Notes under the pieces: generated by a model
What the model was told of the DNA's origin: nothing
Seen by the model: the letters and a program-made list of their open reading frames with translations, nothing else
The model's database searches: none
Position numbers and translations under genes: made by a program
Source: JBBRLA01 sp038231615
Lineage (GTDB): Bacteria > Myxococcota_A > Polyangia > Palsa-1104 > JAEUJZ01
Direction of reading: 5' to 3'
Length of the DNA stretch: 18,642 nucleotides
NCBI GenBank assembly: GCA_038231615.1
Contig: JBBRLA010000085.1
Span: 1 to 18,642 of the forward strand
Shown: positions 14,278 to 18,642 of the stretch, piece after piece
How positions within the stretch are numbered: position 1 is the first letter of the stretch
Layout of the letters: every line of letters begins with the position of its first letter

Positions 14278-17133
14278 GTGACACGACAACGATCGTCATC
14301 GCCATCATTGGCATCTCTCATCATCCTTTCCACCCTTACTCTGGGCCTTTGGCTCTGGCAGGCGGGCCCCGCCCTGGCCCTGCCCGACCACTTCACCACC
14401 GACGTGGTTTTGGGCCAGGTCCGCAAGGACACCCGGCGCACCAACAGCGCCGACCCGAGCACCCTTTCAGGCCCCTTCGGCGTCGCCGTCGACCCGGTGC
14501 GCAAGCACCTGTATGTCTCCGATCCCCAGAACGGCCGCGTCCTTGGCTGGAAGGACGTCACCCACTTCAAGAACGGCGCCCCCGCCGATCTAATACTCGG
14601 CCAGCAGGACGGCTACGCCACCGAGCGCTTCCGAAACGACAGCAAGTCCTTCGGCATCCCGTCGGCCCTGGCCGTCGACAGCCAGGGCACCCTGTGGGTC
14701 GCCGACTACGACAACGGCCGCGTCCAGGGCTTCAAGTGGCCCTTCGATCCCAGCCAGACCGCCACCGACAACGTCACCACCGACTTCATGGTCGGCCAGC
14801 CTGACTACGGCCTGGGCTACCCCGACAAGGGTTGCAATGGCGGCTTCAACTACGGCGGCCCCGCCGGCCCCGCCAGCGCCCAGTCCCTGTGCAACCCCAG
14901 CGGCCTGGCCATCGACGGCGCGGATAACCTTTACGTCGCCGACACCCAGAACAGCCGGGTGCTCATCTTCAAGGCCCCCATCGCCGCCAAGGGCACCGCC
15001 GCCGCGGTGGTCATCGGCCAGGCCACCATGAACGCCGCCGCCACCGCCCTGTGCAACCGCGGCGCCACCGTGGATGGCACCACCCTGTGCCGCCCCCAGG
15101 GCATCTTCGTCCAGCAAGACAAGGGCGCAAGCCGCCTCTTCGTCGTCGACAGCGACAACAACCGGGTGACTTACTATGACGATCCCCTGAACCAGCAGAC
15201 CGCCACCGGGGTCTTCGGCCAGCAGGCCCTGACCCTGAACGGCGGCGGCGTCGGCCCGGATCGCCTGTACCAGCCGATCGCCGCCACGATGGACGGCCAG
15301 GGCAACCTGTGGATCGCCGACACCCATTCCAGCCGCATCGTCGGCTACGCTCCGCCCCTTGCCGCCATGGGCGCCGGGGCCGCCTACATCATCGGCCAGC
15401 TCGACGCCAACGGCGCCATCATCAACCAGGGCATCGCCGGCAAGCCCACCTTCCCTCCCAGCGCCACCACCCTGGCCGGCGCCCGCGGCCTGGCCACCGA
15501 CCCCAAGGGACGCCTCATCGTCGTCGACACCGCCAACAACCGGGTGCTCTTCTATGATAACCCGGCCCAGATGACCCCCGCGGCCAACCAGGTTTTGGGG
15601 CAGTTCGACTTCGTCCACGGCGGCGAGACCCGCACCAAGCAGGCCGGCATCCAGTACCCCGTCGGCATCGCCGTCGACCACCCTGCCGTCGCCTCGGGCG
15701 AGCCGGATCACGTCTACATCGCCGACACCGGCAACAGCCGCATCCTGGGCTTTTGGGACCTGGGTGCCCTGCACGACGGCAAGCCCGCGGACCTGGTGAT
15801 CGGCCAGAAGAACTTCGCCGACTACACGTGCAACATGGGCGGCGGCGTGTCCCTCCGATCGGTATGCTGGCCCCGCGGCGTGACCGTCGACAAGCAGGGC
15901 AACCTGTGGGTCGCCGACACGTGGAACCACCGCGTCCTGCGCTTCCCCGCGCCCTTCTCCCACAAGGACCACGTCGCCGATCTGGTGCTCGGGCAGACCA
16001 GCCCTCTGGGGGGCCTGCAGAATGGCGACGGCACCTTGAACCCCACGGCCCACTCCATGAACAGCCCCTCGGGCCTGGTCTTCGACGACAACGGCATCCT
16101 GTGGGTCGCCGACCGCGACAACGACCGCGTGCTCGGCTTCGGCGCGGACGGCGTGGCCTTCAGCAGCGCGATGAACGCCAATCGCCTGCTCATCGGCCCC
16201 GGCTTCCCCGCCGACACGACCGCCTTCACCAAGCCGGGTTGCACCGTCCGCGGCAACGGGTCCTTCGTCTGCGGACCGTGCGCCGTGGCGATGGACGCCG
16301 CGGGCAACCTGTGGGTCGCCGACCGGGACAACAACCGCGCCGGCATGTACAGCACCCAGGTGGCCATGGGTTCCTTCCAGTTAAACCCCAAGGTGCTGGT
16401 GGCCCTGGGACAGCCGGACCACCTGATGGGCGCGTTGAACAACGGCATGCCCTTGCCCACCGCCAAGTCGCTGGGCAGGCCCGAGGGCATCTCAGTGGAA
16501 ATCGCCACCGACAACGCCGGCAAGAAGACCACCGTGGCCATCGTGGTCGCCGACAGCTACAACAACCGGGTGCTGGTCTATGCACCGATCAGCGCCGGCT
16601 TCCAGCCGCCGGCCACCACCGTGATCGGGCAGCTCGACGCGATGGGCAACCCCAACTTCACCAGCAAGCAGATCAACGTGAACTCGCTGAGCAACGAGGT
16701 GCCGATCAACGTGCAAAACGGCCTGTGGAACCCCACCGCCGTCCTGGCCCTGCCACAGGGGCTGATGGTCTCCGATGGGGGCGGCACCTCGATGCAGGGG
16801 GTAAAGGCGGGCAGCATCCAGTTCGGCTTCCCGGGCACGGGCAACAACCGCGTCACCTTCGTCAAGGGGCCCAGCTATCCACAGGCGGGCCCTGACGCGG
16901 CCGTCCTTGCTGACATGGCCGGCCCCGCCCAAGCGGACCTGGGCCTGGTCCCGGGCACCGACGGCATGCAAAAGACCGGCACCGACGGGTCCATGACGCC
17001 GGCGGTGTGCCCGACGCCGAACTCGGGTTGCTCATGCAGGGTGGGCGGCGAAACGAAGCCGCTTTACTCGGTGGTGCCGCTGGGGGTGGTGGTGGCACTT
17101 GGCCTCCGGCGCCGCCGCCAGAAGCGCGCATAA
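14278..17133 (+). CDS. Secreted NHL-repeat beta-propeller protein with MYXO-CTERM-like tail
   Basis: 951 residues from GTG 14278. A Sec signal peptide (hydrophobic 9-29, likely cleavage after Ala34 in PALA-LP) leads into about twelve NHL repeats, near residues 66, 128, 207, 272, 332, 402, 461, 532, 597, 668, 735 and 826. Each has the form P-x-G-hydrophobic-A-hydrophobic-D, then LWVAD/LYVAD, then a D/T-x-x-N-x-R-V-L-x-F/Y strand; most are followed by a hydrophobic-G-Q motif (VLGQ, VIGQ). Twelve repeats fit two six-bladed propellers. The C-terminus has GCSCRVGG, a hydrophobic stretch (PLYSVVPLGVVVALGL) and RRRRQKR, the layout of the MYXO-CTERM sorting signal, so surface anchoring or processing is expected. 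Several Cys pairs (for example CRP, CNP, CGPC) may form disulphides. Role unknown; propellers of this kind usually bind ligands or proteins rather than catalyse. Confidence 0.92.
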   Translation: MTRQRSSSPSLASLIILSTLTLGLWLWQAGPALALPDHFTTDVVLGQVRKDTRRTNSADPSTLSGPFGVAVDPVRKHLYVSDPQNGRVLGWKDVTHFKNGAPADLILGQQDGYATERFRNDSKSFGIPSALAVDSQGTLWVADYDNGRVQGFKWPFDPSQTATDNVTTDFMVGQPDYGLGYPDKGCNGGFNYGGPAGPASAQSLCNPSGLAIDGADNLYVADTQNSRVLIFKAPIAAKGTAAAVVIGQATMNAAATALCNRGATVDGTTLCRPQGIFVQQDKGASRLFVVDSDNNRVTYYDDPLNQQTATGVFGQQALTLNGGGVGPDRLYQPIAATMDGQGNLWIADTHSSRIVGYAPPLAAMGAGAAYIIGQLDANGAIINQGIAGKPTFPPSATTLAGARGLATDPKGRLIVVDTANNRVLFYDNPAQMTPAANQVLGQFDFVHGGETRTKQAGIQYPVGIAVDHPAVASGEPDHVYIADTGNSRILGFWDLGALHDGKPADLVIGQKNFADYTCNMGGGVSLRSVCWPRGVTVDKQGNLWVADTWNHRVLRFPAPFSHKDHVADLVLGQTSPLGGLQNGDGTLNPTAHSMNSPSGLVFDDNGILWVADRDNDRVLGFGADGVAFSSAMNANRLLIGPGFPADTTAFTKPGCTVRGNGSFVCGPCAVAMDAAGNLWVADRDNNRAGMYSTQVAMGSFQLNPKVLVALGQPDHLMGALNNGMPLPTAKSLGRPEGISVEIATDNAGKKTTVAIVVADSYNNRVLVYAPISAGFQPPATTVIGQLDAMGNPNFTSKQINVNSLSNEVPINVQNGLWNPTAVLALPQGLMVSDGGGTSMQGVKAGSIQFGFPGTGNNRVTFVKGPSYPQAGPDAAVLADMAGPAQADLGLVPGTDGMQKTGTDGSMTPAVCPTPNSGCSCRVGGETKPLYSVVPLGVVVALGLRRRRQKRA

Positions 17134-17135
17134 AC

Positions 17136-17289
17136 AGAAGCACCTGGCCGGGCAGCTTTTGGCGTACCTCCTCGCTTCCTCGGTCACGTACAGTAGTACG
17201 CTCCCTCGGTCGCTGCGGAATGGGCCCACGCGGCTGAGCGAATGCGAAGCCGTGGGGAGCGCCAAAATCTGCTCCGGCCATGTGCTTCT
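17136..17289. repeat. 154-bp element with near-identical ~30-bp inverted arms
   Basis: The left arm 17136-17164 (AGAAGCACCTGGCC...) matches the reverse complement of the right arm 17260-17289 (AGAAGCACATGGCC...) at 27 of 30 aligned columns, with two mismatches and one gap. The roughly 95 bases between contain further structure: CGTAC-AGTA-GTACG (17187-17200), the direct repeat CCTCGGTC (17178-17185 and 17204-17211), and an imperfect stem CCCACGCGGCT/AGCCGTGGG at about 17225-17256. It begins two bases after the NHL stop codon. No transposase frame is present. It could be a MITE-like element or a structured 3' RNA. No flanking target duplication is obvious. Confidence 0.65.
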
Positions 17290-17307
17290 TGATGGCTTTT
17301 CGTCGGC

Positions 17308-17335
17308 TTGACTCTGAATAGGGCGGAACTAGGAT
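17308..17335 (+). promoter_or_regulatory. Weak candidate promoter just before the terminator
   Basis: TTGACT (17308-17313) and TAGGAT (17330-17335) are 16 bases apart, matching 5 of 6 and 4 of 6 consensus positions. A transcript would start near 17342, directly at the terminator hairpin, so it would be only about 35 bases long. Chance occurrence is quite possible. Confidence 0.2.
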
Positions 17336-17341
17336 CAGTAT

Positions 17342-17375
17342 CCCTCGGCCGGGCGTATCTCGGCCGGGGGTTTTT
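17342..17375 (+). terminator. Intrinsic terminator downstream of the NHL gene
   Basis: CCCTCGGCCG (17342-17351) pairs with CGGCCGGGGG (17361-17370) over ten base pairs (one T-G wobble) around a nine-base loop, followed immediately by TTTTT (17371-17375). It faces the plus strand and should end the NHL transcript, leaving a 3' untranslated region of about 240 bases that includes the inverted-arm element. It also shields the convergent DHH gene. Confidence 0.85.
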
Positions 17376-17393
17376 GCTGCTGGCTTCCAGGCG

Positions 17394-18278
17394 TTACGCG
17401 TTCAGCTTCTCCAGGAATTCCACCAGCCGCCGATCGGGCAGGGAAATGCGCGTCGGCATCCCGCCCCCCAGTTCGAGCAGCCGCACGAAATCCAGCCCCG
17501 AGTTATAGGCCGCCGCCACGGTGATCATCCCGGCGTCACGCACGATGGCCACCTCCGCCTGCTCCTGCCCGATCAGCAAAAGGAGCGTCTTGTCGAAGGT
17601 CCCCTGTGCCAGTCGCTGTGCATCGACGTAGACCGCCCGGCCCCGGCGCTCGTAAAGCGCGGCCAGGCGGCGGGCCTCCCCGGCCATACGCTCGAAATCG
17701 GCGGCGGCCTGCTCAATAACGCTCCGGTGCTCCTTGTCCTTCAGCCCCCCGACCAGCCAGTGCACCACCCGGTGCTTCAGGGCATCGTCGCGAAAATGGG
17801 CCCGCAGCGCCCGATCAATCAGGGTGCCCACCTTACCCGGCTCGCCCACCCGCGTGTCCACCGCCCGGGCATCCTCGTCGGCGCCCTCGTACGGGGGATG
17901 GCCCCCGCGGATCCACTTGGCCGCGGCGTAGATGCCGTCCAGGTCCAGGTGACACAAAATCGTCTCCAGCGGGCCCGCCTCGCGCACCAGTTCCGGGGTG
18001 ATCATTTCAGGGCAGGCGCCGTGCTCGGCCTTGGTGCAGAGGATGAAGCGGCGATCGCCGGCGAAGTCCACGTGGTGATCATGGTCGTGGTGGTCGACCC
18101 AGGCTGCCAGGCGCGAGCCCAGATCGTTGATGAAGCGCAGGGTGATGTTCTTGTACGAGGTGCCCAGGCCGTCGGCGGCGAAGGCCAGATCGAGCACCGC
18201 CACCCGGCCGTTCAGGCGGCTGGCTTCGGGGAGGATGCGGGGGGTGGAAAACACCACGTCTGGGGGCCGGGAAGTCAT
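17394..18278 (-). CDS. DHH-type phosphoesterase-like protein, motif order apparently permuted
   Basis: 294 residues, start ATG 18278 (weak upstream GAAG). The region AVLDLAFAAD (27-36) is followed by WVDHHDHDHH (60-69), which contains the DHH signature (Asp62-His63-His64). About 46 residues later comes CHLDLDGIYAAAKWIRGG (109-126), which looks like the D-x-D-G metal-binding motif I of RecJ/NrnA-type DHH enzymes. In ordinary DHH proteins that motif precedes the DHH motif. The C-terminal part (about 214-290: VYVDAQRL..., AYNSGLDFVRLLELGGGMPTRISL) resembles a DHHA1 domain, with GGGMP where many enzymes have GGGH. Expected chemistry is metal-dependent (Mn) hydrolysis of a phosphodiester such as an oligonucleotide or cyclic dinucleotide; the substrate is unknown. 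No signal peptide, so cytoplasmic. Lies downstream of the Rpn-like gene on the same strand, 78 bases apart. Confidence 0.75.
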   Translation of the reverse strand: MTSRPPDVVFSTPRILPEASRLNGRVAVLDLAFAADGLGTSYKNITLRFINDLGSRLAAWVDHHDHDHHVDFAGDRRFILCTKAEHGACPEMITPELVREAGPLETILCHLDLDGIYAAAKWIRGGHPPYEGADEDARAVDTRVGEPGKVGTLIDRALRAHFRDDALKHRVVHWLVGGLKDKEHRSVIEQAAADFERMAGEARRLAALYERRGRAVYVDAQRLAQGTFDKTLLLLIGQEQAEVAIVRDAGMITVAAAYNSGLDFVRLLELGGGMPTRISLPDRRLVEFLEKLNA

Positions 18279-18356
18279 GCAGCTTCACTTTAGCCTGGAT
18301 CTCGGCAAAAAGCCTGACCGGGACGGGGAGCGAACCGCCGGGCGTTTGCGGCCGGT

Positions 18357-18642
18357 TCAGCCGGCGAAGACCTCGGCCAGAGCAGCGGCGGTGATGGCTC
18401 GGTCGGCCCAGGTCGTCAGCGCCGCCAGATCCGGGCAGGACAGGATGCTGGCGCGCAGGTCCGGCGGCAAGGCGAACTCGCGGCGAGACAAGATCCTGAG
18501 CAGCATGTCCCGGGCCTGGACCCGCCGTCCTTCATCCAGGCCGGCCTTGTGCCCGGCCTCGTGGCCTGCCTTGTGCCCGACCTCGTGGCCGGCCTTGTGC
18601 CCGGCCTCGTGGCCTGCCTGCCGCACTTCCTGGCGGATCTGG
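18357..18642 (-). CDS. C-terminal fragment of an Rpn-like nuclease with GHxA repeats
   Basis: The frame enters from the window edge and ends at TGA 18359-18357, giving about 94 residues. It begins QIRQEVRQAG, then has a four-residue repeat (GHEA, GHKA, GHEV, GHKA, GHEA, GHKA), a GLDEGRRVQARDMLLRILSRR segment, and a final helical domain (LPPDLRASILSCPDLAALTTWADRAITA). A run of G-x-x-x repeats before 'L..G...ARDMLLRIL..R' and a short helical end is characteristic of Rpn/PD-(D/E)XK transposase-family proteins. The nuclease core lies outside the window. The GTG at 18626-18624 could be an internal start for a short form, but an AGGA only one base upstream makes it a poor one. A second member of the family starts at position 93. 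Confidence 0.75.
   Translation of the reverse strand, partial: QIRQEVRQAGHEAGHKAGHEVGHKAGHEAGHKAGLDEGRRVQARDMLLRILSRREFALPPDLRASILSCPDLAALTTWADRAITAAALAEVFAG
18543..18614 (-). repeat. Six 12-bp tandem repeats encoding the GHxA array
   Basis: Six consecutive 12-base units alternate between GGCCTTGTGCCC-like and GGCCTCGTGGCC-like forms (plus-strand view), with one or two substitutions. They encode the (G-H-K/E-A/V) tetrapeptide array of the Rpn-like protein. Unit length is a multiple of three, so copy-number change would preserve frame. Confidence 0.85.

Noticed and set aside
1..18642. Window as a circle in which the two Rpn-like fragments join into one gene
   Set aside because: The frame leaving at position 1 (31 exact codons) and the frame entering at 18642 are offset by one base, and the joined protein would be much shorter than the family norm.

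Overview
The window looks like a chromosomal piece of a GC-rich, Gram-negative, myxobacteria-like bacterium (Myxococcota or a close relative; inference). The support is: very strong G/C preference at third codon positions; a PBP1A-type peptidoglycan synthase with an inserted OB domain; several lipobox lipoproteins; a long NHL-repeat secreted protein ending in a MYXO-CTERM-like tail (Cys-rich motif, hydrophobic stretch, Arg cluster); and Rpn-family nuclease fragments at both window ends. No rRNA, tRNA, CRISPR array or intact insertion sequence was seen.

Layout. 1-93 (-) is the N-terminus of an Rpn-like nuclease leaving the window. 94-953 has no convincing gene but is rich in small perfect hairpins, including a 26-bp hairpin sequence present twice. 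954-5386 (+) is a three-gene signalling operon: a REC-like/GAF/PAS/PAS/HisKA protein with no ATP-binding domain, a complete GAF/PAS histidine kinase whose start overlaps its stop, and a small conserved-looking protein. Convergent to it, 5383-7006 (-) encodes a membrane-anchored SIMPL protein and, upstream of that and separated by an intrinsic terminator, a lipoprotein with an internal duplication. 7235-8169 (+) is a coupled pair of small, apparently paralogous proteins of unknown function. 8192-8767 (-) is another lipoprotein.

14118-8912 (-) is a cell-envelope cluster in the order PBP1A, FtsB/DivIC-like division protein, membrane GAF-GAF-GGDEF diguanylate cyclase. The last two overlap by 4 bases, so septal peptidoglycan synthesis and c-di-GMP signalling appear genetically linked. 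An intrinsic terminator lies between PBP1A and ftsB but faces the opposite, antisense direction.

14278-17133 (+), divergent from PBP1A, is the 12-repeat NHL protein. It is followed two bases later by a 154-bp element with ~30-bp near-identical inverted arms, then a strong intrinsic terminator. 17394-18278 (-) is a DHH-type phosphoesterase whose signature motifs occur in an unusual, apparently permuted order. 18357-18642 (-) is the C-terminus of a second Rpn-like protein with a tandem four-residue repeat.

The most interesting leads are the permuted-looking DHH protein, the PBP1A-FtsB-diguanylate cyclase linkage, the kinase lacking its catalytic domain, the paralogous pair at 7235-8169 and the inverted-arm element at 17136-17289.
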